64,000 bases of DNA from Christensenellaceae bacterium OttesenSCG-928-K19 (lineage in GTDB: Bacteria; Bacillota; Clostridia; Christensenellales; Christensenellaceae). This document shows, one piece after another, positions 9,450 through 18,014 of this stretch. Both the position numbers and the translations under genes were made by a program. Under the pieces are notes generated by a model. It was given only the letters and a program-made list of their open reading frames with translations. It ran no database searches and had not been told where the DNA came from. Location: NCBI GenBank assembly GCA_030266015.1, contig JAJDHD010000007.1, positions 1 through 64,000 of the forward strand, read 5' to 3'. How positions within the stretch are numbered: position 1 is the stretch's first letter; every line of letters begins with the position of its first letter.

Positions 9450-10043
9450 TTATTCCGGGAATGCAAATCGTTTTTTTGCCTTTTTGATTGCTTTTTCGTA
9501 TTTTTTCCGAACAGGCTCGGCTTTTTCCGCTTCGGCCACAGCCTTCACCTTACGGAAAATCTTTTCCCGCCCGGGGCAACCATCCATCAACAACACCGTC
9601 GTAAGCGCATAACAGGTATTAAACCTCACCACAACGCTCTCCTCTCCAGCTTGCAAAAAAAGTTTTTCCAACGGTTCCTCCAGCGCTCCTTTAAACAACG
9701 GCGCAATGTTGCCAATCAGCTCCGCGGCTTCCCATTTCACGCGATTGCCCTCACTGCACAGGCAAGAGCTTGCAAGCAGTAACATTTTCTTTTTTGCTAT
9801 CGACGGGTTCTCTTTCGTTACGATACACAGGGCCTCCAGGCAAGTGCCCAAATCCACCATGCCAGCAGTTTGCGCAACCCGGTACAGCGACGCATACGAA
9901 ACCTCCCCTTCTTTGAGTGCAATTGCAAGCCGCCGCGCTTTTTCTTTTGCCCTGACTGTTTTATCCTTCAGGATACGTGAAATCGTCACGGTTCCACCTT
10001 CTTTCAATTGTCCTGCAACGGATCCACCAAAGCAGGATTCCAT
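9450..10043 (-). CDS. HEAT-repeat-like alpha-helical protein
   Basis: 197 residues, predicted mostly helical, with repeated helix-pair patterns resembling HEAT/ARM repeats (for example VKWEAAELIGNIAPLF followed by VVRFNTCYALTTVLL). The C terminus is very rich in Lys/Arg/Glu. Such solenoids usually bind proteins; no catalytic motif is seen. The start is an ATG with GGGAAGG eight bases upstream. An internal GTG at codon 19, preceded by AAGGTGG, is an alternative. Confidence 0.6.
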   Translation of the reverse strand: MESCFGGSVAGQLKEGGTVTISRILKDKTVRAKEKARRLAIALKEGEVSYASLYRVAQTAGMVDLGTCLEALCIVTKENPSIAKKKMLLLASSCLCSEGNRVKWEAAELIGNIAPLFKGALEEPLEKLFLQAGEESVVVRFNTCYALTTVLLMDGCPGREKIFRKVKAVAEAEKAEPVRKKYEKAIKKAKKRFAFPE

Positions 10044-10234
10044 ACCAAATGCCTTCCCGCACTAAGCTGCAGCGAATACCTGATTTGCCTATTATTGATA
10101 CCACAATGAAGGGGATTTAAACCCACTGTCATTTATCTGTTTTCCCAGCTAAAAAAATCATATATTATTCCCGGTTGCGGCTCACATATCCGGGTTATTA
10201 ATAGATAAATCTTGAATATGCAGGAGGAACCGCT

Positions 10235-10456
10235 ATGAGTAATTATCCAATTCGCTTCTCAATCGATTTCCCAGGCAATAGCCGCGAACTTCCCGAATCT
10301 GAAACCCTCACAATAGCCACTCTTTACAACATTACCAAAGAAATTGTGGAAAAAGGCGGGCAGGTCACCACCAAAACATACTTCCAAAACGGTGGCATGG
10401 AAGAAGCCGTACTAGGTAAGGTCAGCGATATTTACGCGCTCTTTGGCAAGCCGTAA
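10235..10456 (+). CDS. Small conserved-looking protein of unknown function
   Basis: 73 residues starting MSNYPIRFSI, preceded by CAGGAGG with good spacing. No signal peptide, membrane segment or cysteine motif. It stands alone between genes of other orientation. I do not recognise a family; the strong ribosome binding site and balanced composition make it a likely real gene. Confidence 0.6.
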   Translation: MSNYPIRFSIDFPGNSRELPESETLTIATLYNITKEIVEKGGQVTTKTYFQNGGMEEAVLGKVSDIYALFGKP

Positions 10457-10615
10457 CCTTTTAAAAAACATATTACCCAAAATCATGACGCAGCAATGCG
10501 TCTTTTTTAACGCATCAATTTGATCCCCGCCTATTGATTTTTTCCCGTGCATGTCTTTATCGTCGTGTTTTCTTTTATACCCAGCACGCTTCCCCAGTCT
10601 GTTGTTAATTCCCTA

Positions 10616-10646
10616 TTGACATTCCTTCAACGAAATAGTACTATTT
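10616..10646 (+). promoter_or_regulatory. Promoter of the TetR gene with overlapping palindrome
   Basis: -35 TTGACA (10616-10621), 17-bp spacer, -10 TACTAT (10639-10644). The perfect 14-bp palindrome AAATAGTACTATTT (10633-10646) covers the -10 box. This is the expected position for autorepression by the TetR-type protein encoded 70 bases downstream. Confidence 0.7.
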
Positions 10647-10712
10647 AAACATGGTTCAGTAAAACGTTACGCGTTCAAACAAATACCCTTACAGAGGAAG
10701 GAAAGTATTATC

Positions 10713-11324
10713 GTGGAAACAACACAGGCAAAGCCCATTCGTGAAAAATATGTACAGGAAATGCGCGCGCTTATCCTTGGCACCGCCCAGAAGATTTATA
10801 AGGAAGAAGGCGCACAGGCATTGACCATACGCAAAATCGCCAAGCAGATGGAGTATTCCCCGGGTATCATCTATCATTATTTTAAAAACAAGGAAGAAAT
10901 ACTAGCAATCCTGCGTGAAGAAGGGTTTCACAAAATACTCCATTCCACAGAGCCTCCCTCCAGCTTGCCGCCAGACAGGGCAATGGAGTCCTTCCTGCTT
11001 AAGTTTTGTGACAACGCGCTCAAAAACCCAGACGCGTTCCGCGAGGTTATGTTTGATAATGCGCCTTCCGTGCTGGAATATACCTCTTTTTTGGGGGAGC
11101 CAACTAAATACCGCGCTGTCAACCGCATTGCCAACCTGCTCAACGCCGGTGTAGAGCAAGGACAGTTTGCCCCATGCGACCCCGCCCTTACCGCGCGCGC
11201 CCTCATGTGCTCGCTATTTGGGTTGGTCTCCCGCCTCGTCACCGAAAAAGGCGTTGCCGCAGACCGCCGGTTTAACCTATTGGTTACACAGGTAAAGCTG
11301 CTAATGCGGGGACTGCGGGCATAA
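10713..11324 (+). CDS. TetR/AcrR-family transcriptional regulator
   Basis: 203 residues. The N terminus carries the TetR DNA-binding domain (about residues 15-62: helix-turn-helix LTIRKIAKQM...PGIIYHYFKNKEEI). The C-terminal ligand-binding part is helical and variable; the ligand is unknown. Start GTG at 10713 with AGAGGAAGG upstream. Its own promoter carries a perfect palindrome over the -10 box, so autoregulation is likely. No efflux gene is adjacent, so the wider target is unclear. A strong terminator follows directly. Confidence 0.88.
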   Translation: METTQAKPIREKYVQEMRALILGTAQKIYKEEGAQALTIRKIAKQMEYSPGIIYHYFKNKEEILAILREEGFHKILHSTEPPSSLPPDRAMESFLLKFCDNALKNPDAFREVMFDNAPSVLEYTSFLGEPTKYRAVNRIANLLNAGVEQGQFAPCDPALTARALMCSLFGLVSRLVTEKGVAADRRFNLLVTQVKLLMRGLRA

Positions 11325-11333
11325 CCCACACAC

Positions 11334-11368
11334 AAAAACGGCGACATTCGGTGTCGCCGTTTTTTTAT
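11334..11368. terminator. Bidirectional terminator
   Basis: AAAAACGGCGACA pairs with TGTCGCCGTTTTT around a five-base loop, with A and T runs on both sides. It ends both the TetR gene (plus) and the citrate synthase gene (minus). Confidence 0.9.
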
Positions 11369-11396
11369 TTGCTTAATCTATAATTCTATAGTCTTG

Positions 11397-12764
11397 TCAG
11401 TCCCTTTCCTCAAGCGGCACATACTCGGTGTGCGGCGCAACATTCTTGTACGCCGGGCGTATGATCTTGCCCGCGGAGATCAACTCTTCTATCCTGTGCG
11501 CACTCCAGCCCACAATACGCGCAATGGCAAACATAGGCGTGTAAAGCTCTTGTGGTAAGCCCAGCATGTCATAGACAAAGCCACTGTAAAAGTCTACGTT
11601 GGCGGAAACACCCTTGTAAATCTTGCGTTCCTTTGCAATGACCTCAGGTGCCATGCGCTCCACAAGCGAATACAGCTTAAACTCCTTATCCAGGCCCTTT
11701 TCTTTGGAAAGTCGCTCCACAAAGCCTTTAAAGATATTTGCCCTGGGGTCGGAGAGTGAGTACACCGCGTGCCCCATGCCATAGATCAGGCCGGCTTTAT
11801 CAAACGCTTCTTTTTTGAGCAATGCAGTAAGGTAGCTGCGCACCGCATCCTCGTCCTCCCAATCCTTCACATTTTTCTTCATATCCTCAAACATCTGTGT
11901 TACCTTGATGTTTGCGCCGCCATGCTTTGGCCCCTTGAGCGAGGCCAGCGAGGCCGCCGTGGAAGAATACGTATCCGTTCCGGATGACGTGACCACATGT
12001 GTGGTAAATGTTGAGTTGTTGCCGCCGCCATGCTCCATGTGCAGCACCAATGCCAAGTCGAGAATGCTTGCCTCAAGCTGCGTAAACTTGCTGTCGTCGC
12101 GCAGCATATGCAAAATATTCTGTGCAGTGGAATATTCGGGCTGGGGCTGGTGAATGACCAAACTCTGGCCTTCCTTGTAATGGCGGAACGCCTGATAGCC
12201 GTATACCGAAAACAATGGGAACAGTGATACCAGCTGCAACGACTGGCGCAGCACATTGGGAATAGACGTATCATCTGGCTGTGGGTCGTAAGCATACAAT
12301 GTCAGCACGCTTCTTGCCAGCGTGTTCATCATGTCGCTGCTGGGCGCTTTCATTATGATATCGCGCACAAAACTCTCGGGCAGCGTACAATATTCTGCCA
12401 ACAAGTCCTTAAAGCTTTCCAGATCTTTTTTACTTGGCAATTCGCCAAAAATCAAAAGATAGGCAACTTCCTCAAACCCAAAACGGTTTTCCGAAATAAA
12501 TCCGCCAACAAGCTCTTCTATATCGATGCCACGGTAAAACAGCTTGCCCTCGCAGGGCACCATTTCCTCATCCTGTATGATATAAGCGCGCACTTCGGCA
12601 ATCTCTGTAAGCCCGGCCAGCACGCCGCGCCCGCTGATATCACGCAACCCGCGTTTTACCTCAAATTTCGAATAAAGCTCCGGATCAATCTTGTCGTTTT
12701 TTATACAGAGTTCACTTAAGCGTGATAGTTCCGGGGTTAATTTTGCGAATTTTTTATAAGGCAT
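11397..12764 (-). CDS. gltA: Citrate synthase
   Basis: About 455 residues, condensing oxaloacetate and acetyl-CoA into citrate in the cytosol. The catalytic residues are visible: His245 (MEHGGGNN), His332 (GMGHAVY) and Asp391 (NVDFYSG). No other citrate-cycle gene is in the window, so it probably serves a partial pathway toward glutamate. I choose the ATG at 12764 rather than a TTG 18 codons upstream. The gene has a consensus promoter at 12911-12940 and a leader of about 140 bases with a GC-rich hairpin. Confidence 0.9.
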   Translation of the reverse strand: MPYKKFAKLTPELSRLSELCIKNDKIDPELYSKFEVKRGLRDISGRGVLAGLTEIAEVRAYIIQDEEMVPCEGKLFYRGIDIEELVGGFISENRFGFEEVAYLLIFGELPSKKDLESFKDLLAEYCTLPESFVRDIIMKAPSSDMMNTLARSVLTLYAYDPQPDDTSIPNVLRQSLQLVSLFPLFSVYGYQAFRHYKEGQSLVIHQPQPEYSTAQNILHMLRDDSKFTQLEASILDLALVLHMEHGGGNNSTFTTHVVTSSGTDTYSSTAASLASLKGPKHGGANIKVTQMFEDMKKNVKDWEDEDAVRSYLTALLKKEAFDKAGLIYGMGHAVYSLSDPRANIFKGFVERLSKEKGLDKEFKLYSLVERMAPEVIAKERKIYKGVSANVDFYSGFVYDMLGLPQELYTPMFAIARIVGWSAHRIEELISAGKIIRPAYKNVAPHTEYVPLEERD

Positions 12765-12848
12765 CTCATCACATCTTTCTATAAATTTTTCACTAATACC
12801 AAACCACTCTTCACGCAACCGAAACGGCTGCCATGCGCTGTGTATAAA

Positions 12849-12868
12849 GACGCGGCAACCGCCGCGTC
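12849..12868 (-). promoter_or_regulatory. Hairpin in the citrate synthase leader
   Basis: Perfect 8-bp stem GACGCGGC/GCCGCGTC with a four-base loop, in the untranslated leader. A second imperfect GC stem lies at about 12,872-12,889. On the minus strand neither is followed by a good T run, so the role is unknown. Confidence 0.5.
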
Positions 12869-12910
12869 CAAACGCCCTGTAGCAGGCGCTTTTTAATGAA
12901 ATATAGTTTT

Positions 12911-12940
12911 ATTATACTTTATCCGCTTTATCCTTGTCAA
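12911..12940 (-). promoter_or_regulatory. Sigma-A promoter of citrate synthase
   Basis: Minus strand: -35 TTGACA (12935-12940), 18-bp spacer, -10 TATAAT (12911-12916). Confidence 0.8.
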
Positions 12941-13086
12941 TTTTCGGCATCACCGCAAATACATTGATTAACATCGTAAAACACCGTTCCCACATAAAAA
13001 TACGCTTCATTTTTCAGGCAAAAAAAGGTATACTGTTAATAGTATAAATAACCTACGGGCGTTCTTTCAAACAGGAGGCGATCATT

Positions 13087-13725
13087 ATGAGCGAAGGTAC
13101 TATTATCACACTCGGCCGTCAATTTGGCAGCGGTGGCAGGGAGATTGGCAGAATGCTTGCCCAAAGAATGGATGTTCCTTTCTATGACCGCGATCTTATT
13201 CGACTTGCGGCAGAGGAAAGCGGCTATAATAGCGAGGTGCTGGAAAGCGCCGACGAAAAAGCTACCAATATTTTTTTGCAGTCCTTTGCAACAACAGCAT
13301 ACACAGCTGGCTCGCGTATTTCCCTTCCCACAGAAATTTCCCTCAACGACAAGCTGTTTTTTGCGCAGGCGGATGTGATTAAAAAAGCTGCGGAAAAAGG
13401 CCCCTGTGTCATTGTGGGGCGATGCGCCGATTATATCCTGCGCGACCGCAGTGACTGCCTCAATGTATTCATCCACGCGCCGCTGGAAACACGCATTGAG
13501 CGCGTGATGAATCTTTATAAGCTGGGGCTGACCTATGAAGAGGCAAAAAACACCATACTCAAAACGGACAAAAAGCGCGCCAACTATTACAATTATTATT
13601 CCAATAAGGAATGGAACAGCATAGAGAGCTATGATCTTACCCTAAACTGTGATGCAACAGGCATCGAGGGCACTGTAGAGACAATTATTGAGGTCGCCCG
13701 ACGCCGTCAGCAAAACCGGGAGTAA
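13087..13725 (+). CDS. Cytidylate kinase-like family protein
   Basis: 212 residues with an N-terminal P-loop of the form GRQFGSGGREIG and the helical LID-like region of the cytidylate kinase-like family (PF13189 type). VFIHAPLETRIERV matches the nucleoside monophosphate kinase fold. These proteins are common in Clostridia beside true Cmk; the phosphate acceptor is not established. The start follows ACAGGAGG with good spacing. The upstream region has a TATACT -10-like box within the repeat TATACT/AGTATA (13,031-13,048). A terminator follows at 13,763. Confidence 0.8.
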   Translation: MSEGTIITLGRQFGSGGREIGRMLAQRMDVPFYDRDLIRLAAEESGYNSEVLESADEKATNIFLQSFATTAYTAGSRISLPTEISLNDKLFFAQADVIKKAAEKGPCVIVGRCADYILRDRSDCLNVFIHAPLETRIERVMNLYKLGLTYEEAKNTILKTDKKRANYYNYYSNKEWNSIESYDLTLNCDATGIEGTVETIIEVARRRQQNRE

Positions 13726-13762
13726 TGTTAGCTGGTAAATTGCAAAGCATCCAAATAGAAAA

Positions 13763-13788
13763 GCGGATGACTATGTCATCCGCCTTTT
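13763..13788. terminator. Bidirectional terminator
   Basis: GCGGATGAC/GTCATCCGC with a three-base loop, followed by CTTTT on the plus strand and TTTTC on the minus strand. It separates the kinase-like gene (plus) from putP (minus). Confidence 0.85.
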
Positions 13789-13854
13789 GCATTTCTCCAC
13801 TTCATACGGCTTCAAAGAATAATAGCTGCCTCATGGCATTTCTTAACTCCGGGG

Positions 13855-15357
13855 TTAGCATTCTTTGCATTCTTTGCGCACTTCTTCAAATTCTTCTTCT
13901 ACTTCTTTGTCTGGCTGCTTGCCAAGCAGGCTCACCACAATCCCCACAATAAGTCCGGCGGCGAATCCCGGAACAATTTCGTAAAGCCCTGTCGGCCCCG
14001 CGAGGAGTTGATTCCACACAATGGAGAGCACAAATCCTGTAGCCATACCCGCCAGCGCACCCATTTTGGTTGTGCGTTTCCAAAACAGCGCCAGCAAAAT
14101 AATAGGCCCAAACGAAGCGCCAAAGCCCGCCCACGCAAACGACACAATATCCATGATGGACGCCTCCGGGTTGCTCGCCACAAGCGCACCAATCACCGCG
14201 ATAATGATCACGCCAATGCGGCCCATCCACATTGCTTTTTTGTCCGACGGCTTCTTCTTTGCCAGCCTGATATACAGATCGTTTGTAATGGCGGAAGACG
14301 CCACCAAAAGCTGAGAATCCGCCGTACTCATCACCGCCGCAAGGATAGCGGAAAGCAAAATACCCGCGATCACCGGCACAAACAGATCGGTGGACATCAC
14401 CAAAAAGATAGTCTCCGCAGCAGCCTTGTCTTCAAACACATAGCCCTGGTTCATCGTATATGCGCGGCCCACAATACCCACAAGAATCGCGCCTATGAGC
14501 GCTACCACAATCCACGCAGCCGCAATCCTGCGCGATGTTTTGATCGTGCGTGGATTTTTTACTGCCATATAGCGAATAATAATATGCGGCATCCCAAAAT
14601 ACCCAAGCCCCCAGGCCAACAACGAAACAACGGATATTATTGATAACGGAGCGCCATCCGCATCCGTAAAGGGATTCAAGAAGCCTTCGGAAATCTCTCC
14701 CGCTGTGGCAAACGCCTGTTCTGCGCCACCTAGCTTTCCCATTGCCGCCATCGGCACAATGAGTATGGCGACCAGCATCAGCATTCCCTGGAAAAAGTCC
14801 GTCCACGAAACCGCCTTAAAGCCGCCCATAAAGGTATATACAATCACCACAATAGCACAAATGACCATCGCCCAAATGTAAGGCATCTGAGGAAAGATGG
14901 TGGTAAACACCTTACCACCGCCCACAAACCCGGACGCGACATAAAAAGTGAAAAATACCAGAATGACAATGGAGCTGACAAAGCGCAGCACACCCTTTTG
15001 GTCATGAAAACGGTTTTCGAAAAATTCCGGAAGCGTAATCGCATCTTTTACCCTATAGCTATACACCCGCAGGCGCTTTGCCACCACCAGCCAGCTACAA
15101 TAAGAACCAATGGCAAGACCCACGCCAATCCACATCTCGCTCATCCCAGAAAGGTATAGCGCACCCGGCAAACCCATCAGCAGCCAACTGCTCATATCCG
15201 AGGCTTGAGCCGAAAGCGCAGCAACACCAGGATTCAGCCCCCTGCCGCCTAACATATAATCTGAAATATTAGATGTCTTTTTGTAAAAGTACAACCCAAT
15301 CAGCAACACAAAAACAAAATAACCGATAAACGCGGCCACAATGCCAACATCAACCAT
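13855..15357 (-). CDS. putP: Sodium/proline symporter, SSS family
   Basis: About 500 residues with some 13 hydrophobic helices, typical of sodium:solute symporters. Hallmarks are the unwound first helix region (SDYMLGGRGLNPGVAALSAQ), the ALSAQASDMS segment and VMSTADSQLLVASS with the conserved sodium-site serines. It imports proline with sodium. I choose the ATG at 15357 because GGGGG lies seven bases upstream; the ATG at 15372 has none. The C terminus is acidic with two Cys residues (KECKEC). No proline dehydrogenase is nearby. Confidence 0.9.
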   Translation of the reverse strand: MVDVGIVAAFIGYFVFVLLIGLYFYKKTSNISDYMLGGRGLNPGVAALSAQASDMSSWLLMGLPGALYLSGMSEMWIGVGLAIGSYCSWLVVAKRLRVYSYRVKDAITLPEFFENRFHDQKGVLRFVSSIVILVFFTFYVASGFVGGGKVFTTIFPQMPYIWAMVICAIVVIVYTFMGGFKAVSWTDFFQGMLMLVAILIVPMAAMGKLGGAEQAFATAGEISEGFLNPFTDADGAPLSIISVVSLLAWGLGYFGMPHIIIRYMAVKNPRTIKTSRRIAAAWIVVALIGAILVGIVGRAYTMNQGYVFEDKAAAETIFLVMSTDLFVPVIAGILLSAILAAVMSTADSQLLVASSAITNDLYIRLAKKKPSDKKAMWMGRIGVIIIAVIGALVASNPEASIMDIVSFAWAGFGASFGPIILLALFWKRTTKMGALAGMATGFVLSIVWNQLLAGPTGLYEIVPGFAAGLIVGIVVSLLGKQPDKEVEEEFEEVRKECKEC

Positions 15358-15522
15358 AGAATATACCCCCATCTATGTATAAGATTTTTCCATATATATG
15401 ACTATATACGATAACCCTGCCATCTTCTTGGCAGAAGCATGTGGCGCTTGCCACATCCACAAAGCAATTCCCAGATTGTTCGCAGTTGTTTAAGTATACA
15501 ACAGATTCGCCGGGCGCTCAAG

Positions 15523-16350
15523 TCAAATATCGTTTGCCACAGCCACAAACGGGTATTTTTCCCCTAAAGCGTCCTGCGCGGCGGTAAGCTTAGCCTCATT
15601 CTCAAAAACGGCAAACACACAACTGCCGCTGCCCGTCATCATGGCAAAACGCGCGCCCTGCCCATAGCAGTCGCGCAGCGCCTGCTCCACCTCCGGGCAA
15701 AGCAATTTCCCCGCCGGGGCAAGGGCATTGCCCGCGTATCTAAAGTATGCCTCACAATCTGCCGCCCCAAGAGCGTCTACAGCCGCCTGCACGTCCACTT
15801 CGTCCTTGGGCAGCCTGTGGTAAGCCTCATATGCGGCGCGGGTGTTCACGCCGCCCTCCGGCTTCACCAGCAGGTAACGAAACCCGCAGTTGTTTTCCAA
15901 CGGGGTCAATACTTCACCCACTCCCTGCGCCCTCGCACACCCGCCAAGCAAAAAAAACGGTACATCCGCGCCTACGCACAAGCCAATCCTGCTCAGCTCT
16001 TCCGCAGACAGTTTCGTTTTGAACATTTCATTCATCAACAGCAATGTTGTAGCCGCATCGCTGCTGCCGCCACCCAGCCCCGCCTGCGCGGGTATGTTTT
16101 TTTGTATGGTAATATGAACGCCATGCGGTATTCCTGTGCCCGATATAAACTGCGCCGCGGCTTTATACGCCGTATTCTTCTCCTCCGGAACCCCTTCGCA
16201 AAAAACACGCAAATCCTCTGCTTTTTCCACCGTCACCACATCATACAGACTGATGCGCTGCATCACCATATCAAGCATGTGGTATCCATCCTCCCGCATG
16301 CCCGTGATGGCAAGCGACAAGTTCAGTTTTGCATATGCGTTTCGTTGCAT
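15523..16350 (-). CDS. ispE: 4-diphosphocytidyl-2-C-methyl-D-erythritol kinase
   Basis: 275 residues, GHMP-kinase family. It phosphorylates CDP-methylerythritol with ATP in the non-mevalonate isoprenoid pathway. Seen: the N-terminal AYAKLNLSL with Lys8, the ATP loop PAQAGLGGGSSDAA (residues 87-100, Asp98) and the C-terminal TGSGSCVFA loop. Length is normal. It is divergent from the methyltransferase gene at 16,441, and a perfect 16-bp palindrome lies between them. Confidence 0.93.
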   Translation of the reverse strand: MQRNAYAKLNLSLAITGMREDGYHMLDMVMQRISLYDVVTVEKAEDLRVFCEGVPEEKNTAYKAAAQFISGTGIPHGVHITIQKNIPAQAGLGGGSSDAATTLLLMNEMFKTKLSAEELSRIGLCVGADVPFFLLGGCARAQGVGEVLTPLENNCGFRYLLVKPEGGVNTRAAYEAYHRLPKDEVDVQAAVDALGAADCEAYFRYAGNALAPAGKLLCPEVEQALRDCYGQGARFAMMTGSGSCVFAVFENEAKLTAAQDALGEKYPFVAVANDI

Positions 16351-16372
16351 TGTGCTCTCCTATCAACTGATT

Positions 16373-16388
16373 TGCTAATATATTAGCA
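16373..16388. promoter_or_regulatory. Perfect 16-bp palindrome between divergent genes
   Basis: TGCTAATATATTAGCA is a perfect palindrome in the 90-base gap between ispE (minus) and the methyltransferase gene (plus). It overlaps likely promoter sequence (a possible TATCAT -10 box lies downstream), so it is a candidate operator. Confidence 0.5.
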
Positions 16389-16440
16389 TAAAACGTTAAA
16401 ATATGGTATCATGGCTTAAGTTTAAGGATAGGAGAAACCT

Positions 16441-17298
16441 ATGTTTTTAGCCACTGGGTTTGAGGATTACAAAATATTGGATACGGGCGATGGCATGAAG
16501 CTGGAGCGCTGGGGGGAATATGTGCTCGCCCGGCCCGATCCGCAGGTGATTTGGCAAAAGCAATCCCCCGCTTTGTGGGAGCAGGCTCATGCTACTTACC
16601 TACGCAGTAGCGAAGGGGGAGGCCGGTGGGAATTTTCAAAAGATCTGCCCGAGCGCTGGATCATCAGCTATAAGCACCTTTCTTTTTATGTGCGGCCCAC
16701 TGGCTTCAAGCACACCGGCCTGTTTCCCGAACAATCAGCAAATTGGGATTTTATGATGCACGCAATCAAAAACGCGGGCTTTACGCCAAACGTTTTAAAC
16801 CTGTTCGCCTACACCGGCGGGGCAACGCTTGCCTGTGCCAGTGCGGGCGCAAAGGTGACACATATCGACGCAGCAAAAAGCATGAACGGCTGGGCAAAGG
16901 AAAACCTTGCACTCTCCGGCCTTGCCGATTGCCCCGTGCGCATCCTTGCGGATGACTGCCTGAAATTCGTTCGACGGGAGCAGCGGCGGGGCAACAAATA
17001 CGACGCAATCCTTATGGACCCGCCTTCTTACGGCAGGGGCGCGGATGGCAAGGTGTTCCGCACGGAAGACAACCTGTTCGAGCTGGTCTGGGAAACGGCA
17101 AAGCTGCTTTCCGATACGTCGCTTTTCTTCATCATCAATTCATATACCACCGGATTATCCTCCGTCGTCAGCCGAAACATGCTGGAAATCTGCCTTGCGG
17201 GACGCGGCGGGGTAGTAGAAAACGCCGACCTCGCAATCCCCATAGAAAACCAGGCTGTGCTGCTGCCTTGCGGCACTACATCGAGATGGCACAAATGA
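16441..17298 (+). CDS. SAM-dependent methyltransferase, rRNA type
   Basis: 285 residues, class I methyltransferase related to the RlmI/RlmK (PF10672) group. Motif I is LNLFAYTGGATL (about 119-130), and motif IV is LMDPPSYGRG with the D/NPPx residues typical of base methyltransferases. It probably methylates ribosomal RNA; the base is not predictable. It overlaps the next gene by four bases (ATGA), and that gene is a pseudouridine synthase, which supports a role in RNA modification. Confidence 0.85.
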   Translation: MFLATGFEDYKILDTGDGMKLERWGEYVLARPDPQVIWQKQSPALWEQAHATYLRSSEGGGRWEFSKDLPERWIISYKHLSFYVRPTGFKHTGLFPEQSANWDFMMHAIKNAGFTPNVLNLFAYTGGATLACASAGAKVTHIDAAKSMNGWAKENLALSGLADCPVRILADDCLKFVRREQRRGNKYDAILMDPPSYGRGADGKVFRTEDNLFELVWETAKLLSDTSLFFIINSYTTGLSSVVSRNMLEICLAGRGGVVENADLAIPIENQAVLLPCGTTSRWHK

Positions 17299-17978
17299 AC
17301 AATCCGGAAATTTTATACGAAGACAACCATATCATTGTCGCAGTAAAGCCGCAAAACATGCCCTCGCAGGCAGACAGCAGCGGCGACATGGATTTCCTAT
17401 CTCAAATCAAGGAATATGTGCGCATAAAATACCAAAAGCCGGGCGAGGCATACATCGGCCTTGTACACCGGTTAGACCGCCCTACGGGCGGCGTGATGGT
17501 GTTCGCGCGCACCTCAAAGGCAGCGGCACGGCTGGGCGCGCAACTAAAAGAAAATTCTTTTCAAAAAAGCTATCTTGCCGTCACGCGCGGCAGCCTCCCC
17601 AAAGAAGCAGCGCTCACCGATTGGCTGCTGAAGGATGCTGCCACCAATATATCCCGCGTTGTGTCACAGGATACCCCAGGCGCTAAATACGCAGAGCTGT
17701 CCTATCAAACGCTTGAGCAGGCACAAGGGCTCTCTTTGCTTTCTGTTGCACTTAAAACAGGCCGCTCCCACCAGATCCGCGTGCAGCTCGCCCATAGGGG
17801 TGCGCCGCTTTTGGGCGATGCAAAATATGGCGGTACCAAAAACAATTCTCTATGCCTCTGGGCCTATTACGTCAGCTTTCTGCATCCCACCAAGAAAACA
17901 CGGATGGAATTTAGCTGCCCGCCACCTCTCCAATATCCATGGGAATTGTTTAAAGGCTTACCCCGCCGTTTATATTAA
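17295..17978 (+). CDS. RluA-family pseudouridine synthase
   Basis: About 228 residues. The catalytic motif HRLDRPTGG is at 58-66 with Asp61, and the TGRSHQIRVQLAH and LLGDAKYGG motifs follow. It isomerises uridine to pseudouridine in rRNA or tRNA. No S4 domain is present. The start ATG overlaps the stop of the upstream methyltransferase gene, which implies translational coupling; an upstream in-frame ATG at 17,268 would run further into that gene. Confidence 0.88.
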   Translation: MNNPEILYEDNHIIVAVKPQNMPSQADSSGDMDFLSQIKEYVRIKYQKPGEAYIGLVHRLDRPTGGVMVFARTSKAAARLGAQLKENSFQKSYLAVTRGSLPKEAALTDWLLKDAATNISRVVSQDTPGAKYAELSYQTLEQAQGLSLLSVALKTGRSHQIRVQLAHRGAPLLGDAKYGGTKNNSLCLWAYYVSFLHPTKKTRMEFSCPPPLQYPWELFKGLPRRLY

Positions 17979-18014
17979 TAATGGCTAGTTTTGACTTTTT
18001 ACTGGGAGGTAACG

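Noticed and set aside
12871-12895. Hairpin followed by CTTTTT on the plus strand near citrate synthase
   Set aside because: Looks like a terminator, but no plus-strand gene runs into it; more likely part of the minus-strand leader.
14008-14643. 211-codon plus-strand frame opposite putP
   Set aside because: Extreme Arg/His/Asn composition and full overlap with a clear membrane transporter gene.
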